From: Rhizobium sp. PP-CC-3A-592
GTDB taxonomy: Bacteria; Pseudomonadota; Alphaproteobacteria; Rhizobiales; Rhizobiaceae
Assembly (NCBI RefSeq): GCF_003217095.1
Contig: NZ_QJSR01000002.1
Location: forward strand, 124,001 to 188,000
Direction: 5' to 3'
DNA length: 64,000 bases
Shown here: piece after piece, positions 25,369 to 33,824 of the stretch
Numbering within the stretch: position 1 is the stretch's first letter
How the letters are laid out: each line of letters begins with the position of its first letter
Position numbers and translations under genes: made by a program
Notes under the pieces: generated by a model
What the model saw: the letters and a program-made list of their open reading frames with translations, nothing else
The model's database searches: none
What the model was told of the DNA's origin: nothing

Positions 25369-25560
25369 TCAGACGATATGGTCCGTGGTCTTCCAGTGAT
25401 CGGCGATCTCGATGAAAGCCGCCTTGATCTCCTCGCGGGTCCAGCCGGCATGCATGGCGGCTTCCGTCACCTGCTGCACCTTCGCTCCGATCGCCTCGCG
25501 GCAGTCGAGCGTGCGGTCGGCATAATCGTCTTTTTCCCTTGGTTCCTTGATGGGCTGCAT
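25369..25560 (-). CDS. Small conserved-looking protein of unknown function (63 aa)
   Basis: A 63-residue soluble protein: an acidic/basic N-terminus (MQPIKEPREKDDYADRTLD) and a helical C-terminal part with REAIGAKVQQVTEAAMHAGW and EEIKAAFIEIADHW. The latter looks like a compact helix-turn-helix-like bundle, but no family is assigned. The ATG at 25560 is favoured by AAGGA about 8 bp upstream; an in-frame ATG at 25587 would add 9 residues. An EcfG-like promoter (GGAAC-N16-GGTT) lies about 100 bp upstream. It and the 77-aa protein likely form a two-gene stress operon. Confidence 0.62.
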   Translation of the reverse strand: MQPIKEPREKDDYADRTLDCREAIGAKVQQVTEAAMHAGWTREEIKAAFIEIADHWKTTDHIV

Positions 25561-25658
25561 GGCGGTTCCTTTTTCTTTATCCTGCATCGGCAAGCGCCGC
25601 CGTCCCGACGGATGGCTTCCCGTTGCGTCGGCTCTCGATGGGCCGGCTCTGACAAGAG

Positions 25659-25683
25659 AACCAAGGGCTGCGGGATAGGTTCC
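25659..25683 (-). promoter_or_regulatory. EcfG-like promoter for the two small genes
   Basis: Minus-strand GGAAC (25679-25683), 16 bp, GGTT (25659-25662): 8 of 9 consensus positions. It lies about 100 bp from the 63-aa ORF start. Confidence 0.5.
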
Positions 25684-25747
25684 TGCGGAGGCTGCACGGC
25701 CCGGTCCCGTAGGGGACGTTGCCCGCAGGGGAAGTTGATAGTTCTGC

Positions 25748-25772
25748 GGAACCGCCATGGCCTGAGGCCGTT
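25748..25772 (+). promoter_or_regulatory. EcfG (RpoE2) general stress promoter of the molybdoenzyme gene
   Basis: GGAAC (25748-25752), 16 bp, CGTT (25769-25772): a perfect consensus match placed 30 bp before the ATG at 25803. Confidence 0.75.
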
Positions 25773-25802
25773 GCTGTTCTTTCCGCCTCTGGAGCTTCCG
25801 AT

Positions 25803-28088
25803 ATGTCTCACGTGCCCAAGATCACGACCTACACCGCGCCTGCTGGCGGATGGGGGTCGGTCAAGTCGCTGATGCGCCAGGCGCGGCAGAGCAAGCGGCC
25901 GATCTCGATCCTTCCGGGTCTTGCCAAGATCAACAAGCCGGACGGATTTGCCTGCGTCAGCTGCGCCTGGGCCAAGCCGGCAAAGCCCCATCCGGCCGAG
26001 TTCTGCGAGAACGGCGCCAAGGCGACCTTCTGGGAGCTGACGGCCGACCGCGCGACGCCTGCGATGTTTGCGCGGCATACCCTGACCGAAATGAAGGGCT
26101 GGGACGACTTCAAGCTCGAATCCACCGGTCGGCTGACGCACCCGATGCGCTACGACGCTGCGACCGATCGCTATGTCGAGACCACCTGGGAAGAGGCCTA
26201 TGTGGCGATCGGCGCCGAGATGAAGGCGATCCAGGCGGAGGATCCGAAGCGCACCGTCTTCTACGCATCCGGCCGCGCCTCGCTCGAAACGTCCTATATG
26301 TATGCGCTGCTCGCCCGGCTCTACGGCAACAACAACCTGCCGGACAGTTCCAACATGTGCCACGAGTCGACCTCCGTCGGGCTGCTGGAAAGCATCGGGC
26401 AGCCTGTCGGCACCGTGCGGCTGGATGATTTCGAGGCGGCGGATGCGATGTTCTTCTTCGGGCAGAACCCGGGCTCGAACAGCCCGCGCATGCTGCACCA
26501 GTTGCAGGAGGCCGTGCAGCGCGGCGCGCGGATCGTGACGTTCAATCCGCTGAAGGAGCGGGGCCTGGAACGGTTCGTCAATCCGCAGGACCCGGTGCAG
26601 ATGCTGACGCAGAATGCGACCCAGATCTCCTGCCAGTATCATCAGGTGAAAGCCGGGGGCGACATCGCCGTCATCGTCGGCATGGCGAAGGCACTGTTGG
26701 AGGCCGACGATGCCGACCTGCAGCGCGGCGGCAAGGGCGTGCTTGATCGGGAGTTTCTCGCCGAGCACACAACCGGGGCAGAAGACTTCATCGCCTATGT
26801 CAGAGCGCAGGACTGGCTGGCGCTGGAGCGGGAATCGGGTCTCAGCCGCAGCGCGATCACGGAAGCCGCGGGCGTCTATATGAGCGCGAAGAGCGTCATG
26901 GGCATCTATGGCATGGGCCTGACCCAGCACAAGCTCGGGGTTCAGACGGTGCAGGTCCTCGTCAACCTGCTGCTGCTGCGCGGCAATTTCGGCCGGCCGG
27001 GTGCCGGTATCTGTCCCGTGCGCGGCCATTCCAACGTGCAGGGCCAGCGCACCGTCGGGATTTCGGAAAAGCCCGAGCTGGTGCCATTGGACAAGCTTGC
27101 GGAACTCTACGGCTTCGAGCCGCCGCGCGATGAGGGGCTTGCGACCGTGGATGCCTGCAAGGGCATCATCGAGGGGACGGTGGATGCCTTCATCGGTCTC
27201 GGCGGCAATTTCCTGCGGGCCGTGCCGGAACAGGGACTGATGGAAGAGGCGTGGCCGCGTATGCGGCTGACGGTGCAGATCGCGACCAAGCTCAACCGGG
27301 GCCACCTGTTCAACGGTCGTGTCGCCTATCTCCTGCCATGCCTCGGACGCACCGAGATCGACCAACAGGCGAGCGGGCCGCAGACCGTGACGATGGAGGA
27401 CAGCACGTCCTGCTTCCACGGATCGAAGGGTTTTCACGCGCCAGCGGCCGATACGCTGCAGTCGGAAATCCGCATTGTCGCCGAGCTGGCAAAGGCATCG
27501 CTGGCGTCGAACCCGCGTGTTCCCTGGGACCGTTGGGTGGACGACTATGCCACGGTGCGCGACGCGATCGAGGCTACCTATCCGGATCTCTTCAAGGATT
27601 TCAACAAGCGGATGCACACGCCCGGCGGCATGGAAAAGCCGCTGCCGGTGCGCGATTTGATCTGGAAGACGGAGAGCGGCAAGGCCGAGTTCAAGCTGCC
27701 GAAATCCCTGTCGGCAAGTTTTGCCGGGGACGGTCCCGATGTGCTGCGGCTGATGACGCTGCGCTCGAACGATCAGTTCAACACGACGGTCTATGGGTAT
27801 GACGACCGTTTTCGTGGAGTGGACGGCACACGGATGGTATTGTTTTTGAACAAAAAAGAGATGGCGCGGATCGGCGCGCGGGCCGGTGAAACGATCGCGC
27901 TCGAAACCGTTGCCGACGACGGTGTGGCGCGCCGTATCGACGGGCTGCAGATCGTGCCCTACGACATTCCGGATGGGTGCTGCGGTGCCTATTATCCCGA
28001 ATGCAACGTGCTGATCCCGCTCTGGCAGCATGCCGAGCGGAGCAAGGTGCCAGCGGCAAAATCGGTGCCGGTGCGGATCGTGCGATAG
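25803..28088 (+). CDS. Molybdopterin oxidoreductase, FdhF/YdeP family
   Basis: A 761-residue Mo-bis-PGD enzyme. The N-terminal iron-sulfur region has C51xxC54 (GFACVSCAW) and C68. Residue C186 in NMCHESTS occupies the metal-ligand position that is Sec or Cys in formate dehydrogenase H. Later segments include FFFGQNPGSNSPRM, GAGICPVRGHSNVQG and a C-terminal molydopterin-dinucleotide domain (LRSNDQFNTTVYGYDDR). YdeP-type relatives are linked to acid or general stress, but the substrate is unknown. No signal peptide is present, so it is cytoplasmic. ATG 25803 is chosen on a GGAG site and the family start; an EcfG promoter sits 30 bp upstream. No partner subunit is adjacent. Confidence 0.9.
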   Translation: MSHVPKITTYTAPAGGWGSVKSLMRQARQSKRPISILPGLAKINKPDGFACVSCAWAKPAKPHPAEFCENGAKATFWELTADRATPAMFARHTLTEMKGWDDFKLESTGRLTHPMRYDAATDRYVETTWEEAYVAIGAEMKAIQAEDPKRTVFYASGRASLETSYMYALLARLYGNNNLPDSSNMCHESTSVGLLESIGQPVGTVRLDDFEAADAMFFFGQNPGSNSPRMLHQLQEAVQRGARIVTFNPLKERGLERFVNPQDPVQMLTQNATQISCQYHQVKAGGDIAVIVGMAKALLEADDADLQRGGKGVLDREFLAEHTTGAEDFIAYVRAQDWLALERESGLSRSAITEAAGVYMSAKSVMGIYGMGLTQHKLGVQTVQVLVNLLLLRGNFGRPGAGICPVRGHSNVQGQRTVGISEKPELVPLDKLAELYGFEPPRDEGLATVDACKGIIEGTVDAFIGLGGNFLRAVPEQGLMEEAWPRMRLTVQIATKLNRGHLFNGRVAYLLPCLGRTEIDQQASGPQTVTMEDSTSCFHGSKGFHAPAADTLQSEIRIVAELAKASLASNPRVPWDRWVDDYATVRDAIEATYPDLFKDFNKRMHTPGGMEKPLPVRDLIWKTESGKAEFKLPKSLSASFAGDGPDVLRLMTLRSNDQFNTTVYGYDDRFRGVDGTRMVLFLNKKEMARIGARAGETIALETVADDGVARRIDGLQIVPYDIPDGCCGAYYPECNVLIPLWQHAERSKVPAAKSVPVRIVR

Positions 28089-28101
28089 CTTAAAGAGAAA
28101 A

Positions 28102-28134
28102 AGCCCGCTTGCCAGAGGGAACGGCAGGCGGGCT
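28102..28134. terminator. Bidirectional rho-independent terminator
   Basis: AGCCCGCTTGCC (28102-28113) pairs with GGCAGGCGGGCT (28123-28134) with one wobble and a 9-nt loop. On the minus strand it is followed by TTTTTCTCTTT, a strong tract for the PPC-domain gene; on the plus strand it closes the molybdoenzyme gene with CTTC only. Confidence 0.85.
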
Positions 28135-28158
28135 CTTCGCAGTTCGACGTATCTTTGA

Positions 28159-28605
28159 TCAGGCCGCGTTGGGGTCGATCAGGGCGAAGCCCATGCCTGG
28201 CTGTCTGCGGCGGCGCAGGACGGCTGGCGTTTCCGTCAGGATGACTTCGAGTGTTGGGTTGACGATACCCGACACGAAATGTCCGCCACGCGTGGTGCAG
28301 TCCCTGAGGCCGAGGACGGCGTGAAGATGCAGGCTCGGCTTGCCGTCGTCGCCCTCCGCCACGTCGCCGAGGAGGCTCAGAACCTCGCTTTGCTGCGGAA
28401 CTTCCGTGTTCACGTAGGATTTCTCCGCCATGTCGAACCAGGCGATGGTGGCGTGCGAGAACGCGCCGATCGCTGTGATCGACGCGCCGCTGATCGCGTT
28501 CTCGGCAGCGAACCGCGTGATGCCGGCGAAGGCTTCCTCGTCTTTTTCGAGGATCAGCACGAACATGCGGTCGGTCGAACCGCTGGAGATCTCGCGGCTC
28601 TTCAT
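28159..28605 (-). CDS. PPC-domain (DUF296) protein
   Basis: A 148-residue PCC/PPC (PD1-like) domain protein. The family pattern is visible as MFVLILEKDEEAFAGITRFA at the start, ASITAIGAFSHATIAWFD in the middle, and the metal/trimer motif LHLHAVLGLRDCTTRGGHF. Bacterial stand-alone PPC proteins are trimers of unclear function; plant relatives bind DNA. Its ATG overlaps the SDR stop by 4 bp (ATGA on the minus strand), so it is the second gene of an SDR-PPC pair ending at a strong terminator. Confidence 0.88.
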   Translation of the reverse strand: MKSREISSGSTDRMFVLILEKDEEAFAGITRFAAENAISGASITAIGAFSHATIAWFDMAEKSYVNTEVPQQSEVLSLLGDVAEGDDGKPSLHLHAVLGLRDCTTRGGHFVSGIVNPTLEVILTETPAVLRRRRQPGMGFALIDPNAA

Positions 28606-29363
28606 TGCGGCGGCTGCCCGTTGGAGGCGGAGAGGCCGCCGTCGACGGCGATATTGGCGCCGGTGATGAAGCTGGCGTCGGGGCTGGCGAGAAAAGCGAT
28701 GACGGCGGCGACCTCATCCGGCTCGCAGACACGGCCGAGCGGGATGCGCTCGTAGAAGGTCTGGAGCAATGGTTCGTCGTCCATCATGTCCTCGGTCATG
28801 CCGGTGCGGGTGAGGCTTGGGCAGACAGCATTGACGCGAATGCCGCGCTTGCCGAGGTCCATGGCGAGCGCGCGGGTGAAGTTGACGACGGCGCCCTTGG
28901 CGGCATTGTAGGGGCTCATGCCCCAGTCGCCGCCCATGCCGGAGACGGAGGCCGTGTTGATGATGGAGCCGCCGGTCTTTTCGAGATGCGGGATGGCGGC
29001 GCGACAGCCGTAAAAGACGCCGTCCGCATCCGTCGCCATGACCTTGCGCCAGGCATCGTCGGTGATTTCCTCCGGCTTGCCGTTCTCGGCCGTTCCCGCA
29101 TTGTTGACGAGCACGTCGATCTGCCCGAAGCGATGGACGGCGGTTTCCACCAGCGCATCCACGGAGGTGGATTGGGAGACATCGGCCACCTGCACCAGCG
29201 TACGATCCCTCGGGAAGGCCTGCGCGGTGGTGGTCAGCGTCTCCCCGTCCTTGTCGACCATGACAACGCGGGCGCCTTCTTCGGAGAAGCGACGGGCGGT
29301 GGCCGCGCCAATGCCGGAGGCCGCACCGGTAACGATGACGACCTTGTCTTCGAAGCGATTCAT
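28602..29363 (-). CDS. Short-chain dehydrogenase/reductase
   Basis: A 253-residue classical SDR. The Rossmann motif TGAASGIG lies at about residues 12-19, then VNNAG, the catalytic serine region TASVSG, and YNAAK with the catalytic Tyr-Lys. The C-terminus has the family PLGRVCEPDEVAAVIAFLASP and GANIAVDGG. It should reduce or oxidise a hydroxy/keto substrate with NAD(P). The ATG at 29363 has AAGGA 7 bp upstream. It precedes the PPC protein and lies 73 bp after the catalase-like gene, from which a strong hairpin separates it. Confidence 0.92.
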   Translation of the reverse strand: MNRFEDKVVIVTGAASGIGAATARRFSEEGARVVMVDKDGETLTTTAQAFPRDRTLVQVADVSQSTSVDALVETAVHRFGQIDVLVNNAGTAENGKPEEITDDAWRKVMATDADGVFYGCRAAIPHLEKTGGSIINTASVSGMGGDWGMSPYNAAKGAVVNFTRALAMDLGKRGIRVNAVCPSLTRTGMTEDMMDDEPLLQTFYERIPLGRVCEPDEVAAVIAFLASPDASFITGANIAVDGGLSASNGQPPQ

Positions 29364-29388
29364 GCAATTTTCCTTCATTTCAGTCTCT

Positions 29389-29412
29389 GCCGCAGCGTCG
29401 AGACGCTGCGGC
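29389..29412 (-). terminator. Strong hairpin between the catalase-like gene and the SDR
   Basis: GCCGCAGCGTC (29389-29399) and GACGCTGCGGC (29402-29412) form a perfect 11-bp inverted repeat with a 2-nt centre. No T run follows, so it may be a processing or attenuation stem dividing the pao-catalase transcript from SDR-PPC. Confidence 0.5.
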
Positions 29413-29436
29413 ACGCGTTTTGCCGTTGCCGCCGCC

Positions 29437-30546
29437 TTATCCGGCAGCGACGGGACAGCGGGCACCGGGCTCGCGTACGGGCACGGGATTGCGCTCCGAG
29501 CGGAAGGCCGCCGATGAGTCGTAGGCCTGACGGCGCATGCGCATGATGGAGCCAAGCGGCCGGTGCGCGACGATGCCGTTCCAGGGGCGGAAGGACAGGC
29601 CGTCGTCGATGCGCTTCTGCTTCTCCTCCGTCCAGGCATCCTGCGGCTTCACGGTCAGCCTTGCCACGGGAATGAACGGGCTTTGGTCTTCATCCCAAAG
29701 TGCGGAGGCGTCCTCGACCGGCATGGTTTCCAGATCCGTGCAGAGCTGCACCCGAAGTTCCCATGTCGCAGTTTCGCTGCTGAAAAAGCTGCGGACCGCG
29801 TTTCTCAGCGCGTTTTCGTCCTTATCGGCGTCGATCGGCTGGTCCTTCAGGGCTTTTAGGTTCTCGGTCACCGGTACCAGTGTAAATTTGGCGATGTAGT
29901 CGCCATAGCGGTGCGGCAGCTGCGTGAAGAAGCTTTCGCCGAGAATATGGGTCTCGGGATGGCCGCCGAGGCTCTTCAGCGTGGCACTTTCAGCCCCGAA
30001 CGTCTCCAGCGCACTTTCGACGACGCGGAAGACCTTGGATGCCACCTCCTTGGTCCGCTCCATGCGGTCGGTGGTCAGTGCAAGGCCCTTGAGGTTCGTC
30101 AGGAAGGCCTTGGCGCTCGGCGAGTTGAAGAGCTTGCCGTTGACCATCAGGAAATCCTGGCTGGTCGAACCTTCCAGCCCGCCGGGCAGGCGCTCACCCT
30201 CGACATCGAGGATCTTCAGCGAGAAGCCGCGCGGGGTGGACACGCTGTCGTGAAGGATATCGCCCGGCGAGGTGGACAGGCGGATGACCGCATTGTGCCG
30301 GCCGGGCTTGGCGAAGACGCCCTGCGCCAGCGGCTCCGGCAGATCAGGCAGAATGTCCAGCTCGCCATCGAGCAGACCGTGGCTCTTCGCGTGCACGCTG
30401 CGCACGGCATGGCCGCCATTGCGCCAGGTGGTGTGGGCGATGGAGAGCAGGGTTTCAGCCAGCGCGCGGGACGTCTCCGGCTCGTCCTTTTCGACGGTTT
30501 CGACATCGGGTCGGTAGCGTTCAAGTTTCGTGGGGAGCTGGGTCAT
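29437..30546 (-). CDS. Catalase-family heme protein (small catalase-like)
   Basis: A 369-residue member of the catalase-core superfamily, shorter than a monofunctional catalase. The distal histidine region is VRSVHAKSHGLLDGEL (about residues 48-63). A C-terminal MRMRRQAYDSSAAFR resembles the proximal R-x3-Y heme-ligand motif. Between them are FSLKILDVEGE and DFLMVNGKLF, which match the catalase-related (SrpA-like) group. Activity could be catalatic or peroxidatic. Its ATG overlaps the stop of the PaoC-like gene by 4 bp, so it is co-translated with an oxidase that may release hydrogen peroxide. No signal peptide is seen. Confidence 0.85.
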   Translation of the reverse strand: MTQLPTKLERYRPDVETVEKDEPETSRALAETLLSIAHTTWRNGGHAVRSVHAKSHGLLDGELDILPDLPEPLAQGVFAKPGRHNAVIRLSTSPGDILHDSVSTPRGFSLKILDVEGERLPGGLEGSTSQDFLMVNGKLFNSPSAKAFLTNLKGLALTTDRMERTKEVASKVFRVVESALETFGAESATLKSLGGHPETHILGESFFTQLPHRYGDYIAKFTLVPVTENLKALKDQPIDADKDENALRNAVRSFFSSETATWELRVQLCTDLETMPVEDASALWDEDQSPFIPVARLTVKPQDAWTEEKQKRIDDGLSFRPWNGIVAHRPLGSIMRMRRQAYDSSAAFRSERNPVPVREPGARCPVAAG

Positions 30547-32798
30547 GCGTGCTTCAACTCGCTTTCAAGAATCTTGTCGATCGTAATGGGGAAATGGCGG
30601 AATCGCGTGCCCGTCGCGTGGTAGATTGCGTTGGCGACGGCTGCGGCAACGCCGACGATGCCGATCTCGCCAAGGCCTTTCACGCCGATCGGGCTTGCTT
30701 TGTCGTCATGCTCATCGACGAAAATGACCTCCAGATCGGAAATGTCGGCGTGCGCCGGCACGTGATATTCAGCGAGATTGTGGTTCATGATGCGGCCGGT
30801 GCGGTGGTCGATCATGCTTTCCTCGTGCAGCGCCATACCGATGCCCATGACGATGCCGCCCAGGATCTGGCTGCGGGCCGTCTTGGGGTTGAGGATGCGG
30901 CCGGCGCCGATGGCACTGACGACGCGGGTGACCCTGATGACGCCCAGCTGCTCGTCAATCTTCACCTCCACGAACACAGCAGAGTGGGTGTAGCTGACGA
31001 ACTTGCGCATCTGCAGCATGTCCGGCCCGGCCTTGCCCAGCTCCTCGACCGACGACAATTGCTTGGAGGCGAGGATATCCGACAAAGCGATACCCACCTG
31101 GCTGTTGACGTCCAGCACCAGCCGGCCGTCGCGGATCACGACCTCCTCGGGCTTTGCTTTTTCGAGCGGTGAGTTCTCCATGTCCTGCGCCATGTCGAGC
31201 AGCGTTGCCTTTACCGCTTCCGCGGCGATCTGCACGGCGGAACCGGTGGAGGCCGCAGTCCAGGAGCCCCCCTCGACGCCCGTGGTCGGAAGCGTCGAGT
31301 CGGCGATCGCGACATGGACGGCCTCGATCGGCACGTCGAAGGCCTCGGCACCGAGCTGGGCGAGGATCGTGTAGGTGCCGGTACCGATGTCGGTTGCGGC
31401 GGCAGACACGGTGACCTTGCCGTCGATCGCGTAGCGGACCTTCGCTTCGGCCGGCGCCATGCCGGCCTCCCAGAAGCCGGTGGCCATGCCCCAGCCGACG
31501 AGATCGTGTCCGTCGCGCATGGAACGGGGGGCGGCTGACCGCTCGCTCCAGCCAAAGGCTTCAGCGCCTTCGCGGTAGCAGGCGTGCAGCGCCTTGGAGG
31601 TCAGCTGCTTGTCCCCATTCTGATCGAAGTGGATGAAGTTCTTCACCCGCAGCTCCAGCGGGTCGATGCCGATTTCGGTGGCAAGCTCGTCCATCGCGGA
31701 TTCGAGCGCCAGAACGCCGGTGGCCGCCCCCGGCGCCCGCATGTCGCCGGGCGTGGACATATCGACCTGTGCGAGCTCGTAGGTCAGCTTGGCATTGTCG
31801 CACTTGTAGGCAAGGCCAGACCAGTTGACGACGACCTCCTGATAATCCTCGTAGCGCGACGTTGCTTGCACGGCGTGGTGCATGACCGATTGCAGCATGC
31901 CGTCTGCGTCGGCCGCCAACGACACCGTCTGCAGGGAGGAAGGCCGCCATGTCAGCGCGAACATTTCCTGACGCGACATTTCCACCTTCACCGAACGCTT
32001 CAGGTCTAGGCTCGCCATGACGGCGAGGAAGAGCTGGTGCTTCGGGCGCAGGCCCTGGCCGAAGGCGCCGCCGACATAGGCGTTCTTGACGATGACATCA
32101 TCCGGATCGAGCCCGAAGATGTTGCAGATATAGTCGCGCGAGGCCTGCGACCCCTGCGTCTTGTCATGCACCGTCAGCTGCTTGTCGTTCTCCCAGAGAA
32201 CCGTGGTGGCGAACAGCTCCATCGGATTGTGGTGCTCGCCCTCCATCACGTATTCCGCTGAGATCCTGTAGGCAGCACCCGCGAAGGCTTCTTCCGCCTT
32301 GCCGCGCGGCTTCGGCGGTGGCTGGATGCCGGAACGCTTCTTCTTCGGCTCGTAGGCGTTCGGGTAGACGGTGTGCAGGTTTGTCTCGGGCGTCTCCGCC
32401 TTGTATTCCACCGTTACGAGCGACGCCGCATCACGTGCGGCCTCATAGGTTTCCGCGATGACGAGCGCCACCGGCTGGCCATCGAACTGGATGTGCGGCT
32501 TTTCGAGCGGGCGAAACGGGCTGCCGGGCGGGGCTACGCTGTCCTGCCACTTGCTGTCCCACCAGGCCGCACTCGGCCGGTTCTCATGCGTGTAGATCTT
32601 GACGACGCCGGGGACGGCCTCGGCCTTCGACGTGTCGATGCTGCGGATCTTGCCGGTAGCGATGGTGGACAGGACGATAGCGCCGTGCAGCATACCGGGC
32701 TCGTAATGCTCGGCCGCGTAAGGCGCGGTGCCGGAGACCTTCAGCGGGCCATCGATCCGGGAGACCGGGAGCCCTACGATTTTGGAGGGGTTGAACAT
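30543..32798 (-). CDS. paoC: Aldehyde oxidoreductase, molybdenum-binding subunit (PaoC-like)
   Basis: A 751-residue large subunit of the xanthine oxidase family. It begins SRIDGPLKVSGTAPYAAEH, carries the Mo-cofactor segments GAFGQGLRPKHQLF and MRAPGAATGVLALESAMDEL, and ends with the catalytic glutamate in GVKGLGEIGIVG. This arrangement is that of PaoC/YagR, which oxidises aromatic and other aldehydes to acids. It lies 9 bp behind the FAD subunit and is coupled to the catalase-like gene. A PaoD/XdhC-type cofactor insertion chaperone is not present in the window. Confidence 0.93.
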   Translation of the reverse strand: MFNPSKIVGLPVSRIDGPLKVSGTAPYAAEHYEPGMLHGAIVLSTIATGKIRSIDTSKAEAVPGVVKIYTHENRPSAAWWDSKWQDSVAPPGSPFRPLEKPHIQFDGQPVALVIAETYEAARDAASLVTVEYKAETPETNLHTVYPNAYEPKKKRSGIQPPPKPRGKAEEAFAGAAYRISAEYVMEGEHHNPMELFATTVLWENDKQLTVHDKTQGSQASRDYICNIFGLDPDDVIVKNAYVGGAFGQGLRPKHQLFLAVMASLDLKRSVKVEMSRQEMFALTWRPSSLQTVSLAADADGMLQSVMHHAVQATSRYEDYQEVVVNWSGLAYKCDNAKLTYELAQVDMSTPGDMRAPGAATGVLALESAMDELATEIGIDPLELRVKNFIHFDQNGDKQLTSKALHACYREGAEAFGWSERSAAPRSMRDGHDLVGWGMATGFWEAGMAPAEAKVRYAIDGKVTVSAAATDIGTGTYTILAQLGAEAFDVPIEAVHVAIADSTLPTTGVEGGSWTAASTGSAVQIAAEAVKATLLDMAQDMENSPLEKAKPEEVVIRDGRLVLDVNSQVGIALSDILASKQLSSVEELGKAGPDMLQMRKFVSYTHSAVFVEVKIDEQLGVIRVTRVVSAIGAGRILNPKTARSQILGGIVMGIGMALHEESMIDHRTGRIMNHNLAEYHVPAHADISDLEVIFVDEHDDKASPIGVKGLGEIGIVGVAAAVANAIYHATGTRFRHFPITIDKILESELKHA

Positions 32799-32807
32799 GG
32801 AATTCTC

Positions 32808-33824
32808 CTAGCGAATGGCTTTGTCGGACTGCACCTGCGGCGTGCCGCTGGCGGCCTGCGTCAGGGCGCGGATGATCGTCCGCTCGGCCATCGGGATCTT
32901 GAAATCATTGCCGCCTTGTCCCTGGGCGCCGGCAAGAAGCCGCTGCGCCAGCTGGCGGAACGTGGCCTCGTCGGCAGGCTTGCCGGCGCATTCGGCCTCT
33001 GCGAGCGGGTCCCGCCACGGCTTGTGGGCAACGCCGCCGAGTGCCACCCGGATATCGACGATCGCGCGGTCCTTCATGTCGATCGCGGCGGCGACCGAGA
33101 CGAGAGCGAAGGCGTAGGACAGGCGGTCGCGGATCTTCAGATAGCTGTGGTTTGCGGCGAAGTGATCCGGACGAAGACGGATGGCCACGACCATCTCGTC
33201 CGGCGCCAGCGTGTTGTCATATTGCGGCTCTTCACCGGGAAGGCGGTGGAAATCGAGGAAGGCGATGTCGCGGCGGCCGTTCGGGCCCTCCACCTCGACC
33301 ACGGCATCGAGCGCGGCGAGTGCGACGCACATGTCGGAGGGGTGCGTGGCGATGCAGGAGGCGCTTGTGCCGAGGATTGCATGAATGCGGTTCACGCCGC
33401 CGATCGCGCCGCAGCCGGAACCGGGCTCGCGCTTGTTGCACGGGCTCGACGGGTCGTAAAAGTAGTAGCAGCGGGTGCGCTGGAGCAGGTTGCCACCCGT
33501 GGTCGCGGCGTTGCGCAGCTGCGGGGAGGCGCCGGCCAGTACGGCACTGGCGAGCAGCGGGAAGCGTTCTATGACGGTTGGGTCATAGGCGAGCGCTGCA
33601 TTGCTCACCAGCGCACCGATCCTCAGGGAGCCGTCCTCAAGCGTTTCGATGTCCTTCAGCGGCAGGCGGTTGATGTCGATGACGGTGGCGGGGCTCATGA
33701 CGTCGTACTTCATGAGATCAACGAGATTGGTGCCGCCGGCAAGAAGCCGGGCCTGCGGATCTGCCGATAGCGCCGCTACGGCGCCGGCGACATCTTCCGC
33801 GCGGATGTAGGAGAACTGTTTCAT
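32808..33824 (-). CDS. paoB: Aldehyde oxidoreductase, FAD-binding subunit (PaoB-like)
   Basis: A 338-residue FAD subunit of the CO/xanthine dehydrogenase type. The FAD site includes LLAGGTNLVDLMKYDV and ATTGGNLLQRTRC. Four cysteines in the following insert (CYYFYDP, SSPCNK, GSGCGA, SASCIA) match the extra [4Fe-4S] cluster that marks PaoB among its relatives. ATG 33824 is chosen on a strong AAGGAGG site and ATGA coupling to the 2Fe-2S subunit. It passes electrons from the PaoA-like clusters to FAD in the heterotrimer. Confidence 0.92.
   Translation of the reverse strand: MKQFSYIRAEDVAGAVAALSADPQARLLAGGTNLVDLMKYDVMSPATVIDINRLPLKDIETLEDGSLRIGALVSNAALAYDPTVIERFPLLASAVLAGASPQLRNAATTGGNLLQRTRCYYFYDPSSPCNKREPGSGCGAIGGVNRIHAILGTSASCIATHPSDMCVALAALDAVVEVEGPNGRRDIAFLDFHRLPGEEPQYDNTLAPDEMVVAIRLRPDHFAANHSYLKIRDRLSYAFALVSVAAAIDMKDRAIVDIRVALGGVAHKPWRDPLAEAECAGKPADEATFRQLAQRLLAGAQGQGGNDFKIPMAERTIIRALTQAASGTPQVQSDKAIR

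Noticed and set aside
25467-28031. An 854-codon minus-strand frame opposite the molybdoenzyme gene
   Set aside because: Shadow of the FdhF/YdeP-type gene; His/Arg/Gly-rich translation with no recognisable motif.
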